DNA from: Siderastrea radians
Lineage: Eukaryota > Cnidaria > Anthozoa > Scleractinia > Rhizangiidae
Reading direction: 5' to 3'
DNA: 64,000 nt
Assembly (NCBI GenBank): GCA_964017195.1
Contig: OZ024887.1
Span: 9,426,160-9,490,159 of the forward strand
Positions 1-11,548 of the stretch are shown here, one piece after another. Position 1 is the first letter of the stretch. The number at the start of each line of letters is the position of its first letter. The notes beneath the pieces are model-generated. The model saw nothing but the letters and a program-made list of their open reading frames with translations, ran no database searches and was not told the DNA's origin. Position numbers and translations under genes: made by a program.

Positions 1-1671
1 ACTAAACTGGATTGAGAAAACAACACCGACCCAGTCTAAAATAGTCACACTGTATAATTTTGGGATAAAATGTAAACTAGTTGCGAAATGAGAATTGCTT
101 AAAAAACGAACTTTAACGAAAAAAATCTTAAAAGGCTACGCAATGAACTGCAATTTTTTAAGCTTACATCAGATCGCTTATTTACGAATTTCATTTTATA
201 TGATTGAACGTAGAAAATGGGACAACTGACTTTCACAAAACTAAAACTGCATTAAGATAAGCACTTGCTTGCCTGCATTCATACATATAAATGTAAATCT
301 AACTAGAATCACTGGTGTTGCTGGTAAACGAACACAAACACGATGCTCGACTGAACAGGCGACAACCAGCAAGGGAGACTTTTGTCTGCGCAGGCGCGAA
401 AAAGTTTTCCAACTTTTTTTGTTTCGGGGATTTTCGATGAGCACGCGGTTTTCGGCGAGGTTGAATTTGCCAACGTAAACTTTAAACGAAAAGCATTTAT
501 AAATACGTTGTCGACATGCCAAGTGGAGCATTTTGCCATAAAAAGGAACTCAATATGGAGACAGATAAGCTTGTTTGACATCGCTTGTGGTAATTTTGCT
601 GCCGATGAAGACCTTTTCATGTAGACGTGTTGACCGTAAGATGGCGGATTGTCAGCAATTCTTTACATGGCGGGGCCGGTTTCAATGAACTTACCTGCCT
701 TCCTAGGCTGTACTTCACGTCATATTCAACGCCTGCTGAAAGGACTATGTCTATTGTGGTAAGTAAATCGCATATCTGGCTCCTTGAGTTTGTATTTAGG
801 TTTTTTGTTTGCTTCATCTTGCGGTTTTGAAGAAACCATGTTGTTGTCATCCTCAATTTCACGGTGTCGTTCAACAAGGGCATCTCACCTTTTCAGTTTT
901 CATCATTTCGTCATAAAAATCGAATACAACATTGAAATGAACTTGTTTTACCGTTTTCTGGGTTCACTTAGCGTACTACTTAAACACTTTTTATTATCAG
1001 GCGAAGTGAATATTTTGATCGATAAATTTAGATTTTCTGTGACCTGAAATTAAAATTTGTCATCAAACCTCCGAGACTTTTGTTTCCCTTCGTGATATGG
1101 GAATTCCCATCATTGAGGGATGGGTCAACTCATTTACTAGCTGTTGGCAGATTTTGGTGTATATTGACGGTGTACCCCCAATACCCTCTTGCCGAACGAA
1201 GCTCCGCGGGTCGAGCTTCATTTTCAAAATATTGGTTATATGATATCACACATTTTAACGTTAACTTTTGACATAAATTTTATTTTTCCCACACAGATCT
1301 TGACAGCTCGCTTGAAAAACGGTATGGCACAGGCCCTCACATTAATAGGAAAGTATCGTTGTGGCAGGTCCTTGAATACTTGAATGACTATTAGCTACAA
1401 TTTACGTACATTTCTGTTTCCAGCACACTGGTTGTACACACAGTGCCAGGTGATGTTACTGTCTGGGCAACTATTCAAAGGTTTTGATAGGCAAAGGAAA
1501 ACTTAAAAGCTTAATAAGGATGCAAAATCTGCTGATGAAAGTTCTGTGTCTATGAATTTGTAAGAAGGACAAAAAAGTGGTTCTCTGGGCTTTATTTAAT
1601 TCCCACTTGCTTTTATTACTTAAATGTACACATTACTAAAATTTACTAGTCCCTTATTAAAGATAATGCAT
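1..1671. other. Intergenic, no gene recognised
   Basis: No open frame here has recognisable protein similarity or a convincing exon structure. An AAGATGGCGG motif (639-648) of the kind found at metazoan TATA-less start sites lies about 100 bp before a good donor (GTGGTAAGTAAA near 757). A non-coding first exon is therefore possible but unproven. Confidence 0.4.
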
Positions 1672-1770
1672 CACAAGGACTTTGTGGATGTTTTTTGGTC
1701 AAAACTCTGCTAAAATTATGGATAGGTAACTTAACCTATGCCAACAACATTATCTTAAGCCTTTGTGCAG
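1672..1770 (+). repeat. Diverged fragment of the TTAA/GGGGCATAGTCACG MITE family
   Basis: The stretch with GGTCAAAACTCTGCTAAAAT aligns with the left interior of the intact element at 6226-6667 (GGTCAAAACTGTGCTAAAAT), with further matches on both sides. Terminal repeats are not preserved. Confidence 0.5.
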
Positions 1771-1871
1771 ACATCTCCCTTGCTTCAAAGGAAGCAAGGG
1801 AAATACATGTAGGAGCCATCTGTGTGCAGGTTACATAATTATCTTTAAACATCTAGAGGAAGGTATAAACT

Positions 1872-2060
1872 CAGGGGCAGATCCAGGAATTTCTGAAAAG
1901 GGGGGTTGTACACTATTGTAGTAACCTTTAACGCCAATGGTGTGGAAGGCGACACACCATTGGCCACCATTTAGGAAGAATCAAACAAAATAACAAAAAA
2001 AAATGCTGCTCAAAGGGGGGGTCGCAACCCCCTCAACCCCTCCCCTGGATCCGCCTCTGA
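1872..2060. mobile_element. Short TIR element (MITE), CAGGGGCAGATCCAGG type
   Basis: The left end reads CAGGGGCAGATCCAGGA and the right end, read on the other strand, reads CAGAGGCGGATCCAGGGG. These are imperfect terminal inverted repeats. The flanks share AAACT (extendable to AAACTCAG), suggesting a target-site duplication. The interior is non-coding and G/C-tract rich. A hAT-like origin is inferred from the CAGRGGC terminus. A related copy lies at 27030-27213. Confidence 0.6.
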
Positions 2061-2871
2061 AACTCAGTTTTTGAGAGAAAACACTATGGCCATTCAATAA
2101 TTCATCGTGAAGAAAATCACAGCAGGGGATTGCAAATCTGAGACATGGGCAATGGTAAATTGAAAAGTTATGATAAGCAGGCAAAAGTTTTGCCTTCCTG
2201 CTGTTGTTCTTCATTATCATAAGACTTCAATGCAAGAGCAAGTACTGTTTATCAATAAAGTAAGTTGAACTTCAATGGAAATGTGTAATGTTTGTCGCAT
2301 TGGAAGATAATATATTTGTGTTTGAAACGGGAAGAAAGACAAATTCATGTACAAGAGGGAGGTACATATGTATAAAATCGCATCTGCCTCAAAAACCACT
2401 TTTTGGGTTAAAAATATTTCTGACATTAAAAAATGAAACACATAGCTAAGGCAAAAATAAGAAGTTGATATGACAAAGGAATTAAAATGATTTTTGCAAA
2501 GATATTGTACCCAGACTTTTTTGCAGCTGCCATGGTCTTCCATTTAGTTAAACTCTCAATCTGCTAAAATGAAAACCTAGAGCAAGTGAGACCAGTTGGG
2601 AGTGGGTTGGGGGGGGGGGGAATAAAGTTTTATGGACCAAAAATTGATTTGGACCCCTCAGAGGTCTATTTGTTTTGGATGATTATGAAATAAAGAAAGT
2701 TCGTTTCTCCTTTTAACATAACTATAAACTCATGAGGATAACAACCATAGTTATTTGCAGACTCTTTTTTCAGGTGTCCCTTTTCTTTTACATCCCCCTC
2801 TCCCCTAAAAAAAATCCACTTGCCCGTACCCTATAAAAAAGTGAACAGTCCCTTTATTGATTGAAATTAAA

Positions 2872-3225
2872 GAATGAATGGATAACTTTATTTAACCACG
2901 ATCAACTCATCAGGACTTAAAAACACTATTTCTATACAAGAACTGCTATAATACATTAACATTATGACAAAACCAAATTAGACTATGAGCCTACTTTACA
3001 TAAGTTCCATGCAGAGAGATCTTCAGAAGAATTACTTGCAGCCAGCCCTGAAGGCCCCAAGAGAGTTGAATTTCACCTGTCGCAGCTCAACATGAAGGCT
3101 ATTCCAAAGAAATGCCCTAGAGTAACAAACTATTTTTCGTAAGGTTTGTACGGGGTAGAGGAATAGCGAGTTTGCCATTTTAAAGAGTAACTGGAGACAT
3201 TTTAAAATGAAAAGTTGCAAAATCA
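2872..3225 (-). mobile_element. 5'-truncated non-LTR retrotransposon: end of ORF2 plus 3' tail
   Basis: On the minus strand 3220-3032 encodes a piece ending in YSRAFLWNSLHVELRQVKF. This resembles the extreme C-terminus of CR1/L2/jockey-clade LINE ORF2 proteins, which typically carry a [F/Y]SxRxxxLWNSLPxELR motif. After the stop come about 150 bp of non-coding DNA and a GAAT/GGAT-type tail near 2872-2882. Everything upstream of the last 60 codons is missing, as expected of a dead-on-arrival insertion. Confidence 0.55.
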
Positions 3226-4840
3226 GCTGTCACCAAGGGAAATATCTTTAAAAAAACAGTTACACCTGCATTTGCAAGCAATATCCTGAGGCCATTTTTT
3301 GAACAAGGTTAAAAGACAATGTCATCAAACACTGGGTAAAACATGAATGCAGCTTTCCATAGAAAGGTTTATCATAATAGGAAATTATAAGTTAAAGTCA
3401 AGAGCTGCAATTTTTTTACTCATTGTACTTTGTGGAGTCAGCTTTTTGAAAACTTAATGACAGGACAACAACTATGTGAAAATCCTTTGGTCCACAAATG
3501 TTTTCTAAAAATAATAACCAGCCTCAATGTAAGCTCGTGAACTTATATTCAAGGTTACTGGGTGCTGGACTTCTTTAAAATCTCCTGAAAGAAAAGGTTT
3601 CAAAACAAAAGAACTGTCAGGGGCTGGTATGACTGATGGAAAGCTATAAAAGGTGGTAACTGTGTACAGTACATCTCCTAAGGCTTTCTGTTGCAATTAA
3701 GATTAGACTCCTTTATTTAAAATTCAAAAGGGCAGCCCTTTCAAAAGTCAAAGCATCTGCCATCAATGGGAGCCCTGACTTAAATTACACAACATAACCG
3801 CTCTTCGGTCACAAAACTAAGATAGTTTAATACAGGAAGGTATTAAAAAAAAGGCAAAAAGTGATGGGAAGCACACTTTACTAGTAACAAACACAACTGA
3901 AGTCATACAAAACTGAGTTACTTTCAACATGGAATCCTTTGGTGTAAATATGGCAACAAAATGGCCACTAAATAATGAGACAAAACTTGGTTTACAAATT
4001 GAATAACCAAAAAGTCAACGTTTGTAAACAGTTAACATTGACTTCACGTCATTAACATTCTTCAAGCAAAACGTTTTTGCATCTGTATTCTCACAACTTA
4101 TGGCCCTTTGTGTCTTAACAAAAACTTTAACAGTCCATCGGATGGCTACAAGTTGGCAAAACTGCTAATCTAAGATCAAACGGAAAAACTGAGCGAGATT
4201 TGCTGCAATTTAAATTTTATCAGCTACTGAAAGTATGAACTTAAATGATATTGTACTTTAAGTTATTTCAGCTGAGATAATTCACGTTTGCCTACATGGT
4301 TAGCCAACCAGTGATTAATGGTAGGTCTTCTAAAGTGTTTTATGGTTTTTACACCTCTTTCACTCTGAGATTATTTGACCGCTGAGTGACCGCCACGGCC
4401 CTTTTAAACATCGAAGGAAAGCTCACTGATCGACTGTTATGTAGCAAAAGCTAACAAAAAGTTGCAAGCAGACTGTTTTAAAATTGTGAGTTGGATAGCT
4501 TACCTGCTTTGGTGAAAACGGCAACAGGCTAAACGCTTACTGTCCTCCAAAACTTTGAATCCTTCCTAATTTCCTCACTTCATGGAACATATTTTCTTGC
4601 GGTGCGAAGAAAAATTCTCCCGCTCACAAATGCAAAAGCCCGAGCAAAACACTCGTTTTTCCGCGTTAAAATACTTTTTCCAAATTTCCTTCCGCTGCTG
4701 AGGAGTTAGGAAAACGCCTGGATTTGTTATATGTGCAAAAAAGGTAAGAATAAGTGATCAAGTGATGAAACCTACATCTTTACCGCAGACCGCCATCTTT
4801 GTTTATTTCATTGGCGCGCACGTTTCAGGAATCTGGGTAC
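3226..4840. other. Intergenic, no gene recognised
   Basis: I see no supported exon or RNA gene. A CCGCCATCTTTG motif (about 4790-4801; CAAAGATGGCGG on minus) resembles a YY1-type start-site element. A donor-like AAAAAAGGTAAGAAT occurs near 4737-4751 on plus. Neither could be tied to a coding exon. Confidence 0.35.
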
Positions 4841-4999
4841 TAGGAAAATGATTAACCAATCAGGCAAAAGTCTCCCTTGCTGCGACAACCTCGTTCCCGG
4901 GGTCCTTTCTCCTTATGACGTAGGAAAACTCAGTTTGCCCCGCGTACTGAGCTCTGATTGGTCAATTTCAATTTCAGTCGCGTGCACCGAATGCCAGGT

Positions 5000-5096
5000 A
5001 GTATCTAACAGGTCAGCATTCACACTTCAAAGCCATTCAAATGCAAATCACTGCATGGTATATAATCCCAGGAGAGGACACAAACAAACAGTTCTT
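5000..5096 (+). promoter_or_regulatory. Promoter-like module, left copy (octamer + TATA box)
   Basis: A 97-bp block contains ATGCAAAT (octamer, 5041-5048) and a TATATAAT TATA-type box about 20 bp downstream, followed by a CA-rich potential start region. A perfect inverted copy lies at 5858-5954. The arrangement resembles snRNA or histone promoters, but no matching RNA or ORF was found downstream, so the transcript is unknown. Confidence 0.4.
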
Positions 5097-5544
5097 CCTG
5101 GAGTGAAAAAATTGACCTAGGTCCCAAGGCATGGGAGGGTAACAGAAAACAAACATTATAAGGTAGGGAGGGAAGCATTATCCCATAATGCTCCGCCTAT
5201 CTTCAGAGAATTCCAATTACACTTCAAGGTAAGTACCTCTTGTCTAATTTGTAAATTCTCTTTCGATATGCTCCACATTATGAGATAATTATGCGGATGT
5301 GGGCTCTGAAGTTTGCTCAGCCGTAATAACCGCCATTGGGTCAAAAATACCCGCACGAGACGATGCAAAATCGGCTGAACTAGCTTTGCAAGTAATATTT
5401 CCCGATTCGGGGAGAGATGCAGCACCACTGAGGCCAGCAAATTTCTCTTTTAGCGAATCCAAACACTGCATCTGAAATATCAGCGACTATCGGTTGCTTC
5501 AACCGTTGAGGAGTCACCGATTCGGTTCTCCTGCAAAGAAATCT

Positions 5545-5623
5545 TCAACCTCGTTCCCAGGGTCTCTCTCCTCTGCCTCCCTTGTCGCTTCCTCAACGGA
5601 GAGAGACCGTGGGAACGAGGTTG
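5545..5623. repeat. Short hairpin element with CAACCTCGTTCCCA termini
   Basis: The arms CAACCTCGTTCCCA (5545-5558) and its complement (5610-5623), extended by GGTCTCTCTCC / GGAGAGAGACC, enclose a short loop. The same terminus recurs at 6448-6510 as a second hairpin and as a single arm near 4887-4900, so this is a small dispersed fold-back family. Confidence 0.7.
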
Positions 5624-5857
5624 AGAAATCTTGTCCGTGGAGGACGACATGGTTCGCGCCACGTGGAAACTGTAGTTGACAGAATAGCACACGCTGACGC
5701 TCTAGACAGGCTGAGAAGAAACTTCGGGATCTCTGTAAACACGAACAACAACGATTAAACAGAGTAAAAGGGGAAACAGCAGAAATGCTAAACCACAAAC
5801 AACATAGAATCAAAGCAAAGTATAAACTCGACTCACCGACCTGAAAGCACGAAAGGT

Positions 5858-5954
5858 AAGAACTGTTTGTTTGTGTCCTCTCCTGGGATTATATACCATG
5901 CAGTGATTTGCATTTGAATGGCTTTGAAGTGTGAATGCTGACCTGTTAGATACT
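5858..5954 (-). promoter_or_regulatory. Promoter-like module, inverted right copy
   Basis: This is an exact reverse complement of 5000-5096 with the same octamer and TATA spacing, reading on the minus strand into a 761-bp spacer. The adjacent block 5964-6002 is also inverted relative to 5257-5294, with one mismatch. The order of the two blocks is not that of a simple palindrome, so an inversion or a composite insertion happened after duplication. Confidence 0.4.
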
Positions 5955-6225
5955 AAGGAAGTATGCATAATTATCCCATAATGTGGAGCATATCGAAAGA
6001 GAACTAACAAAAAACGCGTAACCTTTATCTTATGTACAAAAAACCACGCGCGTTGTCAATCAAAGTCATAAGATCATATGTCAATCAACAATGTACTGCC
6101 TGGATGTACGATCCAAGATAACTAAAAGCAAATAAAAGTTTCTCGACAACATCTAATACCAGGTAGTTGCTTGTTCTCGTGATGATACTGTTACATTTCC
6201 ATTTTATATTTGTGTTACATTTATC

Positions 6226-6667
6226 TTAAAGGGGCATAGTCACGAGGATTTCGCTGATTTCTGGTCAAAACTGTGCTAAAATTATCGGTAGCTAACTATA
6301 TCCATGTCCAACATTGTGTTTGAACATTTAAAGGAACATATTAACTTAATTTCATTAACAGAAAACAAACCATGACCATTTAATATCGATTTCATGTCAA
6401 CACGCTGAAAGAATTTGAAAAGTTTAGCCTAATTTTTTCAAATTGCACAACCTCGTTCCCAGGACTTTTTCCCTTTTTTAAATTTGAAAAAAGTCCTGGG
6501 AACGAGGTTGCAAATTGCAATCCATTTCCATCCGTGCCATCCGTAGCAACAGACGACAGAAAATAGTTTCAGTGAAAAACTAGACCATTATTTGTGGGCG
6601 TTCATTGATGTGAGGACATATTTTTAATTTTAAAGTGAACTAAAATAGCGTGACTATGCCCCTTTAA
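6226..6667. mobile_element. TTAA-flanked MITE with AAAGGGGCATAGTCACG termini
   Basis: TTAA is present at both ends (6226-6229 and 6664-6667) and is followed inward by the inverted repeat AAAGGGGCATAGTCACG. There is no coding capacity. TTAA duplication is typical of piggyBac and Kolobok elements. The THAP-type transposon fragment at 62541 has the similar start TTAAAGG, which favours Kolobok. A second hairpin element (6448-6510) sits inside it. Confidence 0.8.
6448..6510. repeat. Nested hairpin element (CAACCTCGTTCCCAGGAC)
   Basis: The 23-bp arms CAACCTCGTTCCCAGGACTT.. and their complement face each other around a 17-bp AT-rich loop. It has the same terminus as the hairpin at 5545-5623. Its position inside the TTAA element dates it as the younger insertion. 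Confidence 0.75.
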
Positions 6668-7763
6668 GTATCAAATTCAAATTTCAGGAAATCTTCAAGA
6701 CCTGACTTAAAAGGGTGTGGTAGACATGTATAACTACTATGGCGAAAACATGCATATGTCCCTTGATGAATTCAAACGAGAGGTGACTAGGTGGCGTTAG
6801 GTGGCTGTTGGTTGAAGGCAGCATTCCCCAAGCCTTGGTGGATAAACACTGAAGAAAATAGACTTAAGTGGGGGTCATTTCTGAGTTTGCTGGGAAGAAA
6901 GACAAACGTTAAGCCCTGTGCTTGTAACCGAAAACCATTATAACTTCTTATGAAAGCTATCCACTGTTATATTAGGATTTGGGTTTGGTTGTTTTTTTGT
7001 AGATTTGTCAGAAAGCGTGGACCTAAATGAAACTTAACTGAGGCACAATTAGGTCTATGAAGGTGCTTTTCCAAGGCAAACAAGCCGGTCAAAAACAACC
7101 GGGCACACAGCGGTAAAAAAGCACTTATTTTTGAGCAAAACTCTGCAATACCGCCAACATGTTCGCTTTATTAATGATAAGCGATCGGAACTCTTCAATT
7201 ATCCCAAAAAAGCAACTTACAAAGAATTTTACTAATTAGCTATAGTTGTCATCCCATATCAAGTCAGAACGCTTACGCTTAAAACGTAACTTCGCCATAG
7301 TGATGAAAAGAAGTTTAATCAAGGCTGCTGAGAAAAAGTTAGGACTTTTGTGTGTGTGGAGGGGAGAGGGGGGGAGGCCGGGGCGGGGGTTGGCAAATTG
7401 TGCGTACCTCTGGAAAAATCCTGGCTACGCCCCTGCGATGTAAACTTGTAATTGAAAAAAATAGTCTTCTCATACCATAAAAATGTTATTTCTCAGGTGC
7501 CCAGCCTTTCACTCAAAAGCAAGGCAGAATCACTGCAATTAGCAATTAGACAAGAAACTGAAGGGAATCGCAGCGACACTTACCCTTCAGGCTAATTACG
7601 CCTTTGAACCAACAGTTACCACAAACTTCACGTGTATTGAAACTTAAAGCTGCAGCCATTCAAGTATGAAAGAATAAATATTACAAATACATATTTAAAA
7701 TGACATGTATTAATGACAAACGGCTGGCTGAATTTGCATAGGAAACACCAACTAATTTTAAAC

Positions 7764-7794
7764 CTGCGCGTTGGGTGGACTACCCAACGCGCAG
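7764..7794. repeat. Perfect 13-bp-arm hairpin
   Basis: CTGCGCGTTGGGT and ACCCAACGCGCAG are separated by five bases. It sits 16 bp left of a longer palindrome that shares the flanking phrase GCAGTTGAAATTCCACA, so the two are probably parts of one fold-back repeat. Confidence 0.75.
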
Positions 7795-7810
7795 TTGAAA
7801 TTCCACAGTA

Positions 7811-7866
7811 GCAGTTGAAATTCCACACCCCTCCCCTATAGGGGAGGGGTGTGGAATTTCAACTGC
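7811..7866. repeat. Perfect 56-bp palindrome
   Basis: Two 26-bp arms beginning GCAGTTGAAATTCCACACCC are separated by the self-complementary TATA, so the whole block equals its own reverse complement. It could extrude as a cruciform or be the joined ends of a MITE. No gene is adjacent. Confidence 0.85.
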
Positions 7867-8925
7867 TATATTCTTTGAAGCCCATGTTTTTACCATGCCT
7901 TCCCAACTACGTTGACGGAATCAATACAAATATTAAAAAATTGTCGTTTTAAAAACAGTACAAAAGTGGCTATTATACAAGGGAATTCAAACGTGTTACT
8001 GTTGGCAATTATTTTAATAACCACCGGCCCACAGGACTCCTAAAAGGAACCAAAACTGTCCAAACTGTCACACTTATGCAGTTTGCGGCAGTGATTTCGG
8101 CCCCCAGTGTTATCGAGTTCTAAATATGATTTCCAGTTTTTTTTTTCCGTTGGACATAATATGACCTCTCTTAAGTTCTAAACACTGTGTAACGCCGGTA
8201 TTACATGTAATAGCTCGACAATGTTTTTTGTCTCGGAGTACCGAAGAGCGCAACTGTACTTTTAGCTTTTGCAAGAAAAGTTGCACGAACCATTGTCCAC
8301 CGCCTTAAACCAACATAATTTACAAAATCTTACGTTTTTAGTTCCGTGACTAAGGAATCAATCCTTAGTGGAGAAAGACATTACTTTAGGTTTTTCTGCG
8401 GAATTTTCGGGTTTCTTAAGTGCAATCTAGACACTAATTAAATTTTTTGGACTTTGCTTTGCACGTTTGGTTACCACGCAACCAACGTTTTTGACAACTT
8501 TTATCACAGGGGGCCCACACAACCTGTGTGACAGTTTGATGCCGAAATGTTCCTACTTCAATCGTTGTGTTTTAGTAGGGATGTTCCTGTATTTCCATTG
8601 TACATCTGCTCATATTTGGAAACTGCAAACGGGCACACAGTTAGTGTGGGCTCCATGTGCTTTTATTGGCCACTTGACACGGAAGCCCTAAAAATGTCGT
8701 CAAAAAGATGTCAAAAACCAATCAAAAACTTTTGCGATAGGCAACGGTTCGGCGGTGATTACTGTGGAACGCCTGTTACAACAAACTCTCTAGACCAAAG
8801 ATGACATGGTCGGTTGATGGCATTGTTAGCTTTACCTGGAAAAATGTCAGTCGGTTCTCTGATACACAATAAACGACAAGCTGACCGTTGTCATTTTGCA
8901 ATTTGCTACGTAACTGGCCTTTAAT

Positions 8926-9010
8926 TAATGAACGAACGAACGAATGGATGGATGAATGCACTTTATTAACGCGTCTAAAAGGTGTCTAGAAGAGGGAAAT
9001 CTCCCTGCTA
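8926..9010 (-). repeat. Probable LINE 3' end with tetranucleotide tail
   Basis: A GAAC/GGAT/GAAT tetranucleotide run (8931-8957) is followed by CACTTTATTAACGCGTCTAAAAG. It is read from the minus strand as a retroelement 3' end with a simple-sequence tail. Similar simple-sequence tails occur near 2872, 41085 and 60340. No coding part is preserved. Confidence 0.3.
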
Positions 9011-9455
9011 ATAGGGGACACCTAACTAACAATAAAAAAGGTAACTAAAAGACAACTATGTGATAACAATGAAAAGACCATTGGGGTGAGTCAGACAGGA
9101 AAAAAGTAACAGTTCTTAACACGCTTACGTTATCTTTGCACTGTCTGTGTCATGTTATTATGATTTTACTCTTAACGTTTTGACGATGAATAAAGACATC
9201 TGACCAAAAAGAAATAGTGGTCAATTTTCGTAACGCTGTTAAATTTCTCCACAAAATAACTCTTCTTCATGTCAAGTTGTCGTACGGCCTATTTTGCTGC
9301 AGGAGAAACTGAGTATTAAGCCAGTATATTTCCCTACACTTTTCTGTGTTCATAAGGTTCTTTCTATATGCCGCCCCTTGTTTTATTCTCGCTGTCTTTG
9401 ACACTAGTAACATATTTTTCGGTAATTAAAATGTTCAGTAAGAAAACTATTGAAA

Positions 9456-9618
9456 TGAAGATGTGACCATCGCAGTTGTAATCGAAATTTAAGCAAATTG
9501 CAACTTAAGACACCCCCCCCCCCAAAAAAAAAAGATTTTTGGGTCTTCAACGGGATTTGAACCCGTGGCCTCTGCCGTTCGTGCTGCAGTGCTCTACCAA
9601 CTGAGCTATGAAGACCCA
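9456..9618 (-). mobile_element. tRNA-derived SINE, copy 1
   Basis: On minus a tRNA-like head (9616-9541) has the A box TAGCTCAGTTGGTAGAGC, the B box GGTTCAAATCC and a perfect acceptor-like GGTCTTC/GAAGACC pair. The anticodon arm is one base too long, so this is not a functional tRNA. The head is followed by a T/G tract and a body containing GATTACAACTGCGATGGTCAC. The same head and body recur in copy 2. Confidence 0.75.
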
Positions 9619-9711
9619 TACATTGGGAGCAGGCCAATTAATTGAATTCATCTAACCTGTGAAAGGAATGAAACAGAATGAAAATGGTGTGAACTGCGGC
9701 AATAAAAACGA

Positions 9712-9879
9712 AATGAAGATGTGACCATCGCAGTTGAAATCGCAATTTAAGCAATTGCGAATTAAGCTCCCCTCCCCCCCCCCCCCCCACAAAAAAACGG
9801 GGATTCAACAGGATTCAAACCCGTGGCCTCTGCGTTCGCGCTGCAGTGCTCTACCAACTGAGCTATGAAAACCCATACA
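9712..9879 (-). mobile_element. tRNA-derived SINE, copy 2
   Basis: The same tRNA-like head (A box TAGCTCAGTTGGTAGAGC, B-like GGTTTGAATCC) and the same body (GCAATTGCTTAAATTGCG, ACTGCGATGGTCACATCTTC) occur about 262 bp from copy 1. The sequence between the two (ACATTGGGAGCAGGCCAAT and beyond) is repeated as well, so the two copies arose by tandem duplication and not by two independent insertions. Confidence 0.75.
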
Positions 9880-9934
9880 TTGGGAGCAGGCCAATCCATT
9901 GATTTCATCTGACCTGTGAAAGGAATGAAACGGA

Positions 9935-10060
9935 TTCGAACCCCGTTGAAGCCCCGAATTTTTTTTTTTTTTTTGTCGGGCTTAATTCACAATTGCTTCA
10001 ATTGCGATTACAACAGCGATGGTTCTTCATTTCATTTGTATTTCCACAGTTCACATCATT
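9935..10060 (+). mobile_element. SINE remnant, opposite orientation
   Basis: GGATTCGAACCCCGTTGAAG followed by a T tract, CAATTGCTTCAATTGCGATT and CAGCGATGGTTCTTCATTTC is the B-box end plus body of the same SINE family, now on the plus strand. The A-box half is lost. Confidence 0.6.
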
Positions 10061-11500
10061 TCATCCTAACAAAAATATTACAAAACGTCTAATACGTTAG
10101 CTCAGATAATTTACAATTACAAGCCCGTGTTGAATATGAGGTGATACATACCCAACGAGGTTTGCTGGTATGATTACCTCACATCCAACAAGTGCGAGTG
10201 GAATATTTGTCTTCTAAAACTCTTAACTTCAGCACTCGTTGCTGAATCCTTTTGCCATATTTTTGCACCAAATTTTTCCTTCGGTGAAAACCTTTTCGGG
10301 ATACGTCATTTGACATGGCATCCAATTTCCTTATAAGGCAGAAAGCAAGGTTATTGGCTGATAACCTGTGTGCAGTGAACCAATGAGAAAGCTGGGAAGT
10401 CAAAAGCTGAGATTGAACAACTAGTCTATGAAATACCTCATTGGGTCTCGGGTCGGGTCTCGTCGTCGTTAACTATCGGAGGTCATCACATCATTTTCGC
10501 TTAATAGACAATACGCAAAAATAAAGGCCGTATTTTTTGCAAAATTTTAAAGCCCGCCCTTTATTATTCACGAACGTAAAGCCTCATGAAACGAGGGTAT
10601 GTCAGTTTCCCAAAATTAAGCACTTGCGAAAATTGATGATCTTAAGATACTTGTACACCACAACGAAATGAACGAACCTATATATCTAGCTAACTACTTT
10701 TAAGTACCTAAACTACTTTCCTCTTTGGCATACTTTTTTTTTTTTTTACAATTTAACTGAAATTACTACATGAACAGCAATCTACGCTTCATTCGTTGGA
10801 ACACTTCCCCAGTCCGTATTCCCGACACTGATAACAATGACTTAAAACAACGAAAATTGTTTTAAAAGATTCAGTTGACCCGCGCATACAGATAGGGATA
10901 GGTGAATTGTCTTGAGAGAAGTGTTGCACAGCAGTGAGAACGAAATTGTAGAATATTAACCTGAAACCTACATTTTTCCTTTTTGTTTTTTTCTGTCTAC
11001 TGCCTTTTGACTTGACTGTGACATGGTATACGAGAAGTGGACTTAATTAATAACACAGTTAAACTGCTAAGTAAATCAAAATTTCAAATAAGATAAAAAC
11101 TTTGCATCTAGATATCTTGCAGTCTTACGACGACTATGTTGCAGTCTCCATCTTGTACAAGTCTTTTATAAATTACCGTAGGGTGTATGAATTTCTCACT
11201 TATTATTCCTTATTTCTGTGTAAGCATCATCTAATGCAATTTTATTCTTCGTTGCTAACTTATTTATTTCAGTCTTATTTAGAAAAACCCATGCACAGAC
11301 GGCATCAACATAGTAGGCCATTATCTGGTAGCTATGATAAGGCCGATCTGACTCTAATCTGTCTAATCTAATAAGACTAGTAACAACGGCCAAATCAAAG
11401 CTTTCATAAAATATGCCTATGGAGTGGTTTTCAATTGAGCGTCGAAAGTAATTTGCGTTTCCACTGGCCTTGTTTTACTACAGTTTGTGATTGATCATAA
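10061..11500. other. Intergenic downstream of the P450 gene
   Basis: No gene is recognised. On minus, AATAAATAAG-like A/T motifs near 11260-11272 could serve as distal polyadenylation signals for the P450 transcript. None is close to its stop codon at 12112. Confidence 0.3.
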
Positions 11501-11548
11501 ATCTCCCGCCACTGTCTGAACCCAGGGAGTGCTACTCGATAAAGTTTT

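Larger units (their letters stand above)
6668..8925. other. Intergenic, no gene recognised
   Basis: Apart from the palindromes at 7764-7866 I see only short, unsupported open frames. Near 7340-7440 a G-rich stretch ends in CTGGCTACGCCCCTG, which looks like one end of another TIR repeat whose partner is not visible. Confidence 0.35.

Noticed and set aside
9541..9616. Functional tRNA gene on minus
   Set aside because: A and B boxes and acceptor pairing are good, but the anticodon arm has an extra base and the sequence continues into a SINE body shared with a second copy.
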